From Bartonella taylorii (lineage in GTDB: Bacteria > Pseudomonadota > Alphaproteobacteria > Rhizobiales > Rhizobiaceae), in the NCBI RefSeq assembly GCF_023920105.1, contig NZ_CP083693.1, positions 174,501-238,500 on the forward strand: a stretch of DNA of 64,000 bases, in the 5' to 3' direction. This document shows, piece after piece, positions 49,200 through 57,777 of this stretch. Under the pieces are notes generated by a model. That model was not told where the DNA came from. It saw only the letters and a list, made by a program, of their open reading frames with translations, and searched no databases. The position numbers were made by a program, and so were the translations under genes. The first letter of the stretch is position 1. Every line of letters begins with the position of its first letter.

Positions 49200-49720
49200 G
49201 AATTTTAAGTAAAGTTATGCTGAAGATGTTTTAAAAGATATACTTTACTGTGTTTCTATAGTTATGTTTTTTCTTTTTTGCAAATTGTAGATGTCAAGGC
49301 ACTGCGTGTCGCAATCATCATTTTCAAATAACAGTGTTGGAAAAGAGAGCGTTTATAACCAGAGATTTTGAGAAGTAAGTGCTGGCGTTGTAGTTGGAAT
49401 AATGTTTGATATTTTTTCAAAGATTTTTTTGAAAAGCTCTTTTACGCGTTTTTTACTGGCTTATTTTCAAGCATTATGAAATTTTTCTTCCACTTTGTTG
49501 AGCTGATCTTAAACAAAAGAGTGTTAAGGGGTTGTGCTTTTTATGAAAGACTGTAGCATGATACGGGTTTTATAGGAACGGGTTATTCGCTTATGGTTTG
49601 TTTAGGGTGGGATCCTTCTATTCTTGGCTGGATAAGATAGCAACGTTCAAGGGTAAACAGCTCAGACATTTTAAAGACATTTTCTTATTTGATGTGTTTA
49701 GTTTTTCTTTAGAGAGAAAG
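49200..49720 (+). pseudogene. Autotransporter relic
   Basis: Scattered remains in a 716-bp gap. Near 49217 ATGCTGAAGATGTTT followed by a stop-riddled leader (TTCTTTTTTGCAAATTGTAGATG) resembles the family signal peptide. Near 49550-49665 (TGTAGCATGATACGGGTTTTATAGG ... AGCAACGTTCAAGGGTAAACAGCTCAG, in parts) aligns with the barrel segment around 48520-48635 of the preceding gene. Everything between is lost. The rest of the gap has no recognisable gene. Confidence 0.7.
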
Positions 49721-49799
49721 AGAGTTTTGGTGCTTAATTGTTTCTGGAGAATTGTACAGCTATTTTTATCTGCGATGATAGCTATTGTTGGTGCTTTTC

Positions 49800-50771
49800 T
49801 TAAAGAATGATGTTGATAATACCGCATTCACCGCTTTCGCTTCCAAAGGCGAGGTTGTGACCCGTTTGATCCCAGTTTAGAGCTGAGATGGCGCTTGTTC
49901 CACAACCTTTTAGAAGGACTTCTTTTCCATCGTGAAAATATGCACACAAAATCATTCCATCATTGAAGCCTATTGCTACAATTTCTTTATTTGGATGACA
50001 TGCAACGGTGTTGACAAGCGCATTTGCTTGTGTGCCGAGTTCTAATGGTGCTTTCCCCATGGGACCATCTTTCGCATGAAAGGGCCAAACAATGGCCGCT
50101 GATGCACCTGATGTTGCTAGCCATTTTCCTTTTGCACTCCAAGACCATTTTTTGACTTTGCTCGGATAGCCACTCATGCGTAAATGTTGATTATCAATGA
50201 GACGCCAGCCATGGAGAGCGTTTTCTTGCATAGTAGAAATCACATAGCGGTTGTCTGGTGAGAAAGTGACACCAAAATGTGCTCCTTTCCATACCAGCGT
50301 AGTTGGTGTTGTTTGCGTTGATAACCAATGAAGGGTCACACCATTGTAATGGGCAACGGCAAGTCGTAAACCTTTTGGAGCGAAAGCAAGCCCTTCTACA
50401 CACCGTTCATGGAGGAGTTCTTGTAGTCCGTTACCAACATTTGCCCATGTTCGACGTGAGGAGGAAAAGGCATAAATTTTCTGTGGTCCAAAAGCAACGT
50501 TATTTATCCATTTGCTTTCTTGTTTGCTTAGCAATTCTGTACGACCATCTGCTGTTGTTTGACAGACCTTTCCATCTTCTCCACCTGTGATGATAGCTGT
50601 GTTATCATGTGCAAAATGGCTTGAAATTATTCCTTGGTGAACTTTAATGGTTTTGGGGGGAGATTCTAAAAAAACAATTAAACCTTCTACGGAGACGAAG
50701 GTTGGTTTATTCTCAATAAAGCCACAGGAAAGGCAATAACTTTGGAGATCGTAATGGGTAATGCTTGGCAT
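49800..50771 (-). CDS. WD40 beta-propeller protein (323 aa)
   Basis: Predicted cytoplasmic WD-repeat protein; several degenerate blades are readable (for example IITGGEDGKVCQ, RLAVAHYNGVTLHW, YVISTMQENALHGW, WLATSGASAAIVW, IVAIGFNDGMILCA, NLAFGSESGECGII). No signal peptide or enzyme domain. The start chosen is ATG at 50771; a GTG two codons upstream is also in frame. The gene follows the CobW gene by about ten bases in one operon. WD40 proteins of this kind sit next to COG0523 GTPases in other alphaproteobacteria, which suggests a linked but unproven role in metal homeostasis. Confidence 0.82.
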   Translation of the reverse strand: MPSITHYDLQSYCLSCGFIENKPTFVSVEGLIVFLESPPKTIKVHQGIISSHFAHDNTAIITGGEDGKVCQTTADGRTELLSKQESKWINNVAFGPQKIYAFSSSRRTWANVGNGLQELLHERCVEGLAFAPKGLRLAVAHYNGVTLHWLSTQTTPTTLVWKGAHFGVTFSPDNRYVISTMQENALHGWRLIDNQHLRMSGYPSKVKKWSWSAKGKWLATSGASAAIVWPFHAKDGPMGKAPLELGTQANALVNTVACHPNKEIVAIGFNDGMILCAYFHDGKEVLLKGCGTSAISALNWDQTGHNLAFGSESGECGIINIIL

Positions 50772-50781
50772 TGTCACTCAC

Positions 50782-51810
50782 TTATGCACAATTTTCAAAA
50801 CCAGTTTTAAGCTTGTCGGGATCAAGATTGCGACCAATGAAAACAAGTCGGCTTTCACGTTTTTCATTTTCACGCCATGGACGTTGATGTTGTCCTTCAA
50901 GGATCATATGTATGCCTTGAATGACATAACGGTCATCGTCTCCTTGAAATGCAATAATACCCTTTAAACGCAAAATATCAGGGCCTTGTTGCTGAGTTAC
51001 TTGTTGGATCCAAGAGAAAAATTTTTCTGGATGAAGAGCACTTGTTTTTAAACTTATGGAACTTATCGTAATATCATGAATGGTGGCAGTATGGTGATGT
51101 ACGTGATGATGATTGCAATCTGGACCACACACATGGTTTGAATGTTGGTGATCGAGGAAATGGGGATCGTTGTCTAGTGTGCGTTGTAGGTCAAATGAAC
51201 CACGGTCTAGGAGTTTATTAAGTGGGATATTGGCGCGTTCTGTTGCATAAAGTATGGCTCGAGGATTAATTGCGAGAATAAGTGATTGCACATGTGCACA
51301 TTCTTCTGCACTAACAAGATCAATTTTATTTAACAAAATGATGTCAGAGAAGGCAATTTGATCTTCAGCTTCACGGCTTTTTTTAAGTTGGAGTGGAAAA
51401 TGTTTTGCATCAACGACTGCGATGACACTGTCGAGAGCAGTTTTTTCATGGACAGTATCATCCATAAAGAAAGTTTGCGCAACAGGAATGGGATCAGCAA
51501 GTCCTGTTGTTTCTAAAATAATGGCATCAAATCGATGAGAGCGTTGCATCAGACTTTCCAAAATACGAATAAGATCGCCACGCACGGTACAGCAAACACA
51601 ACCATTATTCATTTCGTAAATTTCTTCGTCTGATTCAATAATAAGGTCATTGTCGATGCCAATTTCACCAAATTCATTGACAATGACGGCATAACGTTTT
51701 CCATGGTTTTCGCTGAGAATGCGATTGAGAAGAGTGGTTTTTCCTGAGCCAAGATAGCCTGTAAGAACCGTAACGGGGATTTTGTTGAGCGTTTTTTGTT
51801 TTTTTTCCAT
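50782..51810 (-). CDS. CobW/COG0523 GTPase metallochaperone (342 aa)
   Basis: G3E-family GTPase thought to deliver metal (often zinc) to client proteins under limitation. Walker A GYLGSGKT 18-25; the metal-binding CxCC motif at 71-74 ([13 protein letters not shown]), diagnostic of the family; NKxD 161-164; a His/Cys-rich loop about 221-240 ([20 protein letters not shown]); and a C-terminal CobW_C domain. AAGGCG precedes the ATG. It sits between the amidohydrolase (12-bp gap) and WD40 genes. The His-rich insert favours zinc or cobalt/nickel. No cobalamin genes are nearby, so a role in B12 synthesis is unlikely. Confidence 0.9.
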   Translation of the reverse strand: MEKKQKTLNKIPVTVLTGYLGSGKTTLLNRILSENHGKRYAVIVNEFGEIGIDNDLIIESDEEIYEMNNGCVCCTVRGDLIRILESLMQRSHRFDAIILETTGLADPIPVAQTFFMDDTVHEKTALDSVIAVVDAKHFPLQLKKSREAEDQIAFSDIILLNKIDLVSAEECAHVQSLILAINPRAILYATERANIPLNKLLDRGSFDLQRTLDNDPHFLDHQHSNHVCGPDCNHHHVHHHTATIHDITISSISLKTSALHPEKFFSWIQQVTQQQGPDILRLKGIIAFQGDDDRYVIQGIHMILEGQHQRPWRENEKRESRLVFIGRNLDPDKLKTGFENCA

Positions 51811-51822
51811 GGTTTACGCCTT

Positions 51823-52566
51823 TTATTGTAATGCATTTATTTTAAACCGGTTGATATCATCAAGTAAATCACGAAGTCCGCAAAGAACATGAGAAAAAAT
51901 TGCTTCACCTGCTTGCGGTGTTGCTTCACTTGCATTGCCTACTGCTCCTTGTGTGTTCAGATCCCGCATTGTCCACCCAAAGGCATGAGGACCATAGGCG
52001 CGTAAATAGCGATAATTGGCAATCATATCAGATTGCTTATTATGGAAATTTTCTGCTTTTTCCATGTGTACTTTTTCTGGTGCTAAATAAAGCATTAAGG
52101 AGGTTTCAATAAATCCTCCATGGATATCAAGATGGTGTTGAGACGGTTTCATCAAGCCTTCTGGTAAGCCAAAACGAGTCCAACTTGTCGCTACTGCAAG
52201 CATTGAAAAACGTCTTCGTAGTTCGGTGATGACAATGCTCATTAAAGGTGAATTTCCTCCGTGCGCGTTAAGAAGGAGAATGCGTTTAATTCCTTTATGA
52301 TAGCAGCTTTCACCTATGTTTATCCAGCGCTCTATTGCTTCAGAAAAGGTGAGGGTTTGTGTACCAGTGACGTCCATATGTTCCACCGAATAGCCAATTT
52401 TTTCCACCGGTAAGAGCGCTATATGAAATTGCTCTTGTGTTTGTAAAGTGAGTGCTTTTGCAAAAGCTTCAGCAATAATCCAATCGGTTTCAAAAGGAAG
52501 ATGATTTCCGTGATATTCGTGCGCGCCCAAGGGCAAAAGAGCGAGGAAAGGCGTATCGGATATCAT
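51823..52566 (-). CDS. Creatininase-family amidohydrolase (about 247 aa)
   Basis: Metal-dependent amidohydrolase of the creatininase/MftE/ArfB superfamily. Motifs: PLGAHEYHGNHLPFETD near the N-terminus (Glu/His metal ligands), the LNAHGGNSPL stretch in the middle, and a later DIHGGFIETSLML segment (catalytic/metal Glu). The ATG at 52566 is taken as start; an in-frame TTG at 52599 would add 11 residues and bring the length closer to the family norm, so the start is uncertain. It is first in a probable three-gene operon with the CobW and WD40 genes. The substrate is unknown; true creatininase activity should not be assumed. Confidence 0.85.
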   Translation of the reverse strand: MISDTPFLALLPLGAHEYHGNHLPFETDWIIAEAFAKALTLQTQEQFHIALLPVEKIGYSVEHMDVTGTQTLTFSEAIERWINIGESCYHKGIKRILLLNAHGGNSPLMSIVITELRRRFSMLAVATSWTRFGLPEGLMKPSQHHLDIHGGFIETSLMLYLAPEKVHMEKAENFHNKQSDMIANYRYLRAYGPHAFGWTMRDLNTQGAVGNASEATPQAGEAIFSHVLCGLRDLLDDINRFKINALQ

Positions 52567-52599
52567 AAACTTATTTGTCAAAAAAGAAAAGTTAATCAA

Positions 52600-53281
52600 T
52601 ATGAAATTGTAAAGTCATTTTTCCCGATTTTAAGCTATATATAGGAAAAACGCAAACAAGAGCATTTTGCATCAAATATGTGTACAACACAAGTGAGGAA
52701 TTTGTTAAAAACGGTGAAGATCTCATTGAGAAAAATGACCTCAATTTTTGATATAATATGAGGTTATAAATATTCAAAGAGTAGGTATATTTTGTGAGGT
52801 TTTCTGATGAATGCTGCTGTTTTTAAAAGTACATATTGAGAGATATTAAATACTCTATCACATCATGAAAATAAATCTTCTCACTTGTCTTTTAAAAATT
52901 CAAACTCATATGAAGCTACGAATATCCCTTTTTCTGTATAGCTAAGCAAGAGTGTTTATTTTGATTCTGTAGTATTTTGATAATATGAACTTGGTTTCTA
53001 TGCTTGAGTTCTTTTCAATATAGGTCTTTTATGATGTTCTGATTTTTTCAAAAGAACTTGTTTTGTTTGCGCTTTTACTTAAGAAATCGAGTTTTTTAGT
53101 AGAGTTCTTCATAGTTTATAGTTAATTTTCTTTTTCTTTTAAAAATTATGTTTTTTGTATATTTACATGAAATACATAATGTATTATATAACATATCGTA
53201 TTGTATTATATATGTTAAAATACATATAGCTTTGAATATTTTTTTACTTTTTCAGTAAAGAAAAGAGGAGCAAAGAAAGCT
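52600..53281. other. 682-bp AT-rich intergenic region
   Basis: Divergent spacer between the amidohydrolase operon and the 115-aa gene. It carries an ATTGAG/CTCAAT inverted repeat followed by TATAAT near 52723-52757, and a TTTACATGAAATACATAATG stretch (53163-53182) like those upstream of the autotransporters. No gene was recognised. Confidence 0.5.
53173..53183. promoter_or_regulatory. TACAT-A-ATGTA element
   Basis: Perfect 5+5 palindrome around a central A, preceded by a TTTACAT box, 98 bp upstream of the 115-aa gene. It matches the candidate operators before plus-strand autotransporters and suggests that this small gene is controlled with them. Confidence 0.4.
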
Positions 53282-53629
53282 ATGTTTAAATTATTTAAAA
53301 ATCGCCTGTATTTATGTATTTTTACAGCGTTTATTCTTTGTTTTACACAAAGCATAGCGGGGAATGCGAGCATTATGGAAGCTCAACTTCGAGAGGAGAT
53401 TCTTGTTATTGCACCAGTGAGGGATACAGTTTCTAAGGCTGTGAATATGGCCGTGATCCGAAATACTAGGGAACAAGGTGGGTTAGCTTTTGGGAAAGTT
53501 GAGAGGGTATCTTACTTCGATATGTTTTGGGGTGGCATTAGCGTTGTTTCACTATTAGCTTCTTTCGCTGTAGCCGATATACTTGGCGTTGTGGTATCTA
53601 TTGTGGCGTTATTGTTTGATATTGCGTAG
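53282..53629 (+). CDS. Small exported/membrane protein with autotransporter-like leader (115 aa)
   Basis: The N-terminus (MFKLFKNRLYLCIFTAFILC) is clearly homologous to the plus-strand autotransporter leaders (M-I-K-x-F-K-N-H-x-x-L-C-x-F-T-T), with cleavage expected near residue 27-30. The rest bears no resemblance to passenger or barrel: a charged segment (about 30-72) is followed by a hydrophobic region (about 80-115) that could form one or two membrane helices. AGGAG lies upstream. Function unknown. It could be a remodelled autotransporter remnant, or a separate secreted protein that captured the leader and promoter. Confidence 0.6.
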   Translation: MFKLFKNRLYLCIFTAFILCFTQSIAGNASIMEAQLREEILVIAPVRDTVSKAVNMAVIRNTREQGGLAFGKVERVSYFDMFWGGISVVSLLASFAVADILGVVVSIVALLFDIA

Positions 53630-53887
53630 TTTTATCAATTTCATTAGCGAGGTTTATTCATCATTTTATTATTTTTGAAAGGCTTATGTTTGAAGGCGAT
53701 TGGTGCAGCATTGGACAAGGGGACTGATAGGTTATCTTTTTGAAGGCAAGATAAGGTGTTATGCCGATATAGATCAGAAAAAGTTCAAAACCATTTTCTC
53801 GATATATCTTTTCAGCAAGCTAGGAACCTAAGCTCTCTTGTACAGTTTATAGCTATTTTATATAGTAAAAAGATAATAAGGCTTTTT

Positions 53888-55222
53888 TTATGCTTCAACA
53901 AGGGGGAGGCAATTAAGTAAAAGGTCTTGTTTTTTGCGAAGTTTTGCAATCCACTGGTCTTCTCGAATAGCAGTGTTATGTGCTGTTATGAGTTCATTCT
54001 TTTTGATTTTAGCTGTCACTGTCGCTTTTTCTAAAAGACCACAGGGAATAGCTTGATGAGCACGTGCTTCTGCAAGATTCATTATCCAAGCGCGATAACT
54101 GTAAAGACCAATAAAGTCCAACTGATCACCAGGATATAAATCTTTTTTAGCAACAGCACAGACTTCTACCACGGGGGTGTTAAGTGGAGCCATATCTTCT
54201 TTGCCATACAGCATAACACGCGCACAGGTTAAAGGAACTTCCATTGCTGTTAAATGATAGGGACGATGAAAGGTGAAGTAAGGTCCCTGACCAATTTTTA
54301 AATCTTCCATACGTTCGCGGAGACGTGGATGTGCTATTTCTGCAATGACAAAAACACCTGGGGAAACTCCTTGGCCTATTGAATAGTCTACAACGCCACA
54401 TTTCTCCAAAATACCACCATCCTGTTTTGGAATAAGCACTTTGCTTAAATCTTGAAGTGCTGCTTGTGGACCATGCATTCCTGGGCAATCGGGGAGAAGC
54501 CCTGTTGCATTGGCAATGGCAGCCATTTCAACCATTGTTTTGGAACCATCAATAAATTCAACTAACATACGGACATTCATATTACGTCTTGATGCTTCTT
54601 CTTCGTAAGTGTCAGGTGTGGCATCAAAGATAAGAGGATTATTTTTTCCTTTACCAGCCGCAACAATCTTATGCCCAAGGGCTGAAACAAATTCGATGAG
54701 TTCCATGCAGGACGTAGGTTCATCACCGGCACCAAGTGTATAAACAAGACCTCGTTTTTCTGCTTCATGTTTTAGATAAGTGCCAATTGTAACATCTGCT
54801 TCAACATTCATCATGACAAGGTGTTTGTTGTTTTCAAGCGCTTTGAAACCAATTTCGGCTCCAGCTTCAGGATAGCCTGTTGCATCAACGATAATATCAA
54901 TTTGTTCATGGCGTAAAACAAGATCAAGATCATCTGTCGCTGCAATCAGACCTTGTTCAATGCTTCGAGTTAGGAAATGAGTGTTTTCAACTTCTCGTAC
55001 ATGCCCATCTTCGCCGTAGGCTAGCGCGGCGGCATCAAAAATACGTGACGGTGTCCTGGTGGCAACGGCTGCGACTACTATGCCATCCATATGTGCAATA
55101 CTTGATAGCAAATCTGTCCCCATTTCACCACAACCAATGAGTCCAACACGGATGGGTGGGTGGGTTTCTGCACGCTGCTTCAGATCCCGCGCTAAACCTG
55201 TTAAGCTCACATTGCTTGCCAT
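53888..55222 (-). CDS. drl: DXR-like oxidoreductase (DRL / DXR-II type), MEP pathway candidate (444 aa)
   Basis: NAD(P)-dependent oxidoreductase of the COG4091 (predicted homoserine dehydrogenase, SAF-domain C-terminus) group. Rossmann motif VGLIGCGEMG at 26-35; then DIIVDATGYPEAG near 110-125; a central catalytic-type domain; and a C-terminal beta-clip/SAF-like domain (about 355-430, with KKDLYPGDQLDFIG). In Brucella a protein of this family (DRL) replaces DXR, converting 1-deoxy-D-xylulose 5-phosphate to 2-C-methyl-D-erythritol 4-phosphate, and Bartonella are reported to carry it too. Assignment rests on family resemblance recalled from the literature. A generic SAF-domain dehydrogenase is the alternative. 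Monocistronic. Confidence 0.75.
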   Translation of the reverse strand: MASNVSLTGLARDLKQRAETHPPIRVGLIGCGEMGTDLLSSIAHMDGIVVAAVATRTPSRIFDAAALAYGEDGHVREVENTHFLTRSIEQGLIAATDDLDLVLRHEQIDIIVDATGYPEAGAEIGFKALENNKHLVMMNVEADVTIGTYLKHEAEKRGLVYTLGAGDEPTSCMELIEFVSALGHKIVAAGKGKNNPLIFDATPDTYEEEASRRNMNVRMLVEFIDGSKTMVEMAAIANATGLLPDCPGMHGPQAALQDLSKVLIPKQDGGILEKCGVVDYSIGQGVSPGVFVIAEIAHPRLRERMEDLKIGQGPYFTFHRPYHLTAMEVPLTCARVMLYGKEDMAPLNTPVVEVCAVAKKDLYPGDQLDFIGLYSYRAWIMNLAEARAHQAIPCGLLEKATVTAKIKKNELITAHNTAIREDQWIAKLRKKQDLLLNCLPLVEA

Positions 55223-55386
55223 TATTTTTTCCTATTTGAAAATTACCTTGTTAAAAGGGTGTTTTCTTATTCATAAGGCGCATTTGCTCTCTAAGATAGC
55301 TAATCTTTTCTTGATGCTCTAATCAATGGGTTTTATAAAAGCAAGAGGGTTGCGGTACTTTTATCAAATAAAATAGGAATAGTGTT

Positions 55387-55866
55387 ATGCAGCAAAAAAT
55401 AGCAGTACAAGATGTCGTCAATTTTATTGGGAAAGAGGTAGGATTATCTCAATGGCGTCTTGTTACGCAAGATATGATTAATCAATTTGCACAAGCGACA
55501 GATGATCATCAATGGATACACGTAGATGAGGAAAAGGCTAGAAACACACCTTTTGGTGGTACTATTGCACATGGTTTTTTAACCTTATCACTTTTGTCTA
55601 CGTTAGCTTATGAGGCACTTCCAGAGTTGGAAGGTGCAACAATGGGTATTAATTATGGTTTTGATAAAGTGCGTTTTATGAGCCCTGTGAAAACAGGTGC
55701 ACAGGTACGTGCTCGTTTTGTTTTAAATGATGCCGAGATTCGACCTTCTGGCCGAGTTGTTTTTCATTATGGCGTTACGGTGGAAATTGAAAACTTAAAA
55801 AAACCAGCTCTCATTGCTCAGTGGCTTATTGTTGCTATGGTTGGCGAAAAATCTGAGAATTTCTAA
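55387..55866 (+). CDS. MaoC-like (R)-specific enoyl-CoA hydratase (159 aa)
   Basis: Hot-dog-fold hydratase. The hydratase motif is clear at about 38-70: ATDDHQWIHVDEEKA, then FGGTIAHGFLTLSLL, with the catalytic Asp/His pair. Length is typical for single-domain MaoC/NodN-type proteins. It acts on 3-hydroxyacyl-CoA / enoyl-CoA in the cytoplasm. No neighbours suggest a PHA or nodulation context, so a general fatty-acyl role is inferred. Divergent from the DXR-like gene, with a 164-bp spacer. Confidence 0.88.
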   Translation: MQQKIAVQDVVNFIGKEVGLSQWRLVTQDMINQFAQATDDHQWIHVDEEKARNTPFGGTIAHGFLTLSLLSTLAYEALPELEGATMGINYGFDKVRFMSPVKTGAQVRARFVLNDAEIRPSGRVVFHYGVTVEIENLKKPALIAQWLIVAMVGEKSENF

Positions 55867-55883
55867 ATTATTTTAGTACGTTA

Positions 55884-56015
55884 TTTTATCAAGTTTCTAC
55901 ACAGTTTTATTAGAGGTCCCTTGATAATAATATAAGAACAAAAAAGTATGATGATACTTGTCATAATAGAGCTATTACAATGCTGATAATCATGGTGGTT
56001 TTTCATACCACCTAA
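55884..56015 (-). pseudogene. Decayed duplicate of the metI 3' end
   Basis: The stretch from TTTCTACACAGTTTTATTAG to CATACCACCTAAA aligns base by base, with small indels, to 56083-56220, the last ~45 codons of metI. Frame and stops are not conserved, so it is a relic of a tandem duplication, not a gene. Its GGTGGT/ACCACC hairpin (about 55995-56012) has no T run. Confidence 0.75.
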
Positions 56016-56067
56016 ATTATTTTCACTGTTCATTATGTTGGTTTGGAAAAACTCAAATTGTTAAATT

Positions 56068-56727
56068 TTAATGTCTTTTCTTATCTAATCTCTGCACAAT
56101 TTTATCAGAAGACCACTGGGTAATAATATTAAGAATAATCAAAAGGATGATGACACTTGTCATGATAGAAGTATTATAGCGTTGATAGCCATAGCGGATT
56201 GCCATGTCGCCTAAACCGCCTCCGCCGAGATATCCGGCAAGCGAAGTGGCTCCTATAAGAGAAATAATCATGACTGTAAAACCTGTGATCAGGCTAGGGA
56301 GCGCTTCAGGAATAAGAACATGCCTAATAATTTGAAGACGGCTTGCTCCCATAGAACGAACAGCTTCAATTAGACCGTTTTCAACGGTTTTAAAAGAGAG
56401 TTCTGCCATTCGTGCATAAAAAGGAATAGCTGAGATGGTGAGTACAAAGATTACAGAAGGCATTCCTACACCTCTTCCTACAACTATACGGGTGACAGGA
56501 AGAAGATAAAATGCAAGAATAATAAAGGGAATGGCACGAATACTATCAATGAGGATACTCAAAGGGCGATTGATAAGACAGGAGGCAAAAATCCCTCCAC
56601 GTGCGGTTGTGTAAAGGAGAAGACCAAGGGGAAGTCCTATAATAAGCGCCATCAAAGAAGCACTTATCGTCATCAAGATTGTATCAAAAACAGCGTTGGG
56701 GAGTTCATGAGAGAGAACATTAAACAT
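56068..56727 (-). CDS. metI: Methionine ABC transporter permease MetI (219 aa)
   Basis: Inner-membrane permease of the D/L-methionine importer. About five transmembrane helices. The EAA loop (LIEAVRSMGASRLQIIRHVLIPEALPSLITG, in parts) near 135-165 contacts MetN, and GYLGGGGLGDMAIRYGYQRY is typical of MetI. The start overlaps the metN stop by 8 bases, indicating translational coupling. Confidence 0.95.
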   Translation of the reverse strand: MFNVLSHELPNAVFDTILMTISASLMALIIGLPLGLLLYTTARGGIFASCLINRPLSILIDSIRAIPFIILAFYLLPVTRIVVGRGVGMPSVIFVLTISAIPFYARMAELSFKTVENGLIEAVRSMGASRLQIIRHVLIPEALPSLITGFTVMIISLIGATSLAGYLGGGGLGDMAIRYGYQRYNTSIMTSVIILLIILNIITQWSSDKIVQRLDKKRH

Positions 56728-57754
56728 AACCTAAAACCTCGCAATATCGTCCTTTTTCTGTCAACCACTGAACAGCTTTTTCTAAAGCTTCTTTATCTTC
56801 TGTTGGGAGACCTAAGAATAGTCGCCCGATGGTTTCTCCTTGGACTGTATCAATACCACCATGCAGAATACGTGCTCTTAAACCGATTTCATCTTCCAAA
56901 AGATTGAGAAAAGGTTGTTGGGCAATTTCACCTGCAATATTGATTTCAATAACAGCTTCTTGGCCTATTGGTTTAAGATTTTTTGCAAATTTTTCAGGAA
57001 GTTGTGGAGTAACAAGTTTGAGCATGGCAATGGTTGTTTCCTCTTGCGGAGAGGTGAAAATGTCTTTCACACGTCCTTGTTCCATAATGCGTCCTTGATT
57101 GAGGACAACAACGCGATGCGCAATAGTGCGTACAACTTCCATTTCGTGGGTAATGAGTACAATAGTGAGATTTAGACGATTGTTAATATCAGCAAGAAGT
57201 TCCAGAATAGATTGTGTTGTTTCAGGGTCCAGAGCAGAGGTTGCTTCATCTGATAACAATATTTTAGGATTAGCAGCTAAAGAGCGCGCAATGCCAACGC
57301 GTTGTTTTTGCCCTCCTGACAATTCTGCCGGATAACAGTGCTCTTTACCACATAAGCCGACCAATTCGATGAGTTCAAGAGCACGTTTGTAGCGCTGTTT
57401 TTTGTTTATACCACTTAATTTAAGTGGTAATGCGATGTTATTAAGAATATTTTGTGATGATAAAAGATTGAAATGTTGAAAAATCATTCCAATACGCTGC
57501 CGGTAAGGCGCCCATTGTGTTTCTGACAGATTTGAAACATCTACGCCTTCAAAAAAAATAGACCCTGCGTCAATTCTCTCTAGTCCATTTAAGCAGCGAA
57601 TAAGTGTTGATTTTCCCGCTCCACTACGACCAATAATGCCAAGAATTTCACCTGCGTGGATATTGAGAGATAAATTGTCAACAGCCGGAATGCCAGCCGT
57701 TTTGTTAAAATAACGGCTGACGTTTTTTAAGGAGATCAGAGCGGGTTTTTCCAT
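56720..57754 (-). CDS. metN: Methionine ABC transporter ATPase MetN (344 aa)
   Basis: ATPase of the methionine importer. Walker A GRSGAGKS 42-49, signature LSGGQKQR near 145, Walker B followed by SDEATSALDPET near 165. The C-terminal NIL/ACT-like domain (about 265-340) is the regulatory domain that binds methionine and causes trans-inhibition in the family. It lies 23 bases after metQ. Confidence 0.96.
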   Translation of the reverse strand: MEKPALISLKNVSRYFNKTAGIPAVDNLSLNIHAGEILGIIGRSGAGKSTLIRCLNGLERIDAGSIFFEGVDVSNLSETQWAPYRQRIGMIFQHFNLLSSQNILNNIALPLKLSGINKKQRYKRALELIELVGLCGKEHCYPAELSGGQKQRVGIARSLAANPKILLSDEATSALDPETTQSILELLADINNRLNLTIVLITHEMEVVRTIAHRVVVLNQGRIMEQGRVKDIFTSPQEETTIAMLKLVTPQLPEKFAKNLKPIGQEAVIEINIAGEIAQQPFLNLLEDEIGLRARILHGGIDTVQGETIGRLFLGLPTEDKEALEKAVQWLTEKGRYCEVLGYV

Positions 57755-57777
57755 TCATAACTACCAATTTGGCGTAA

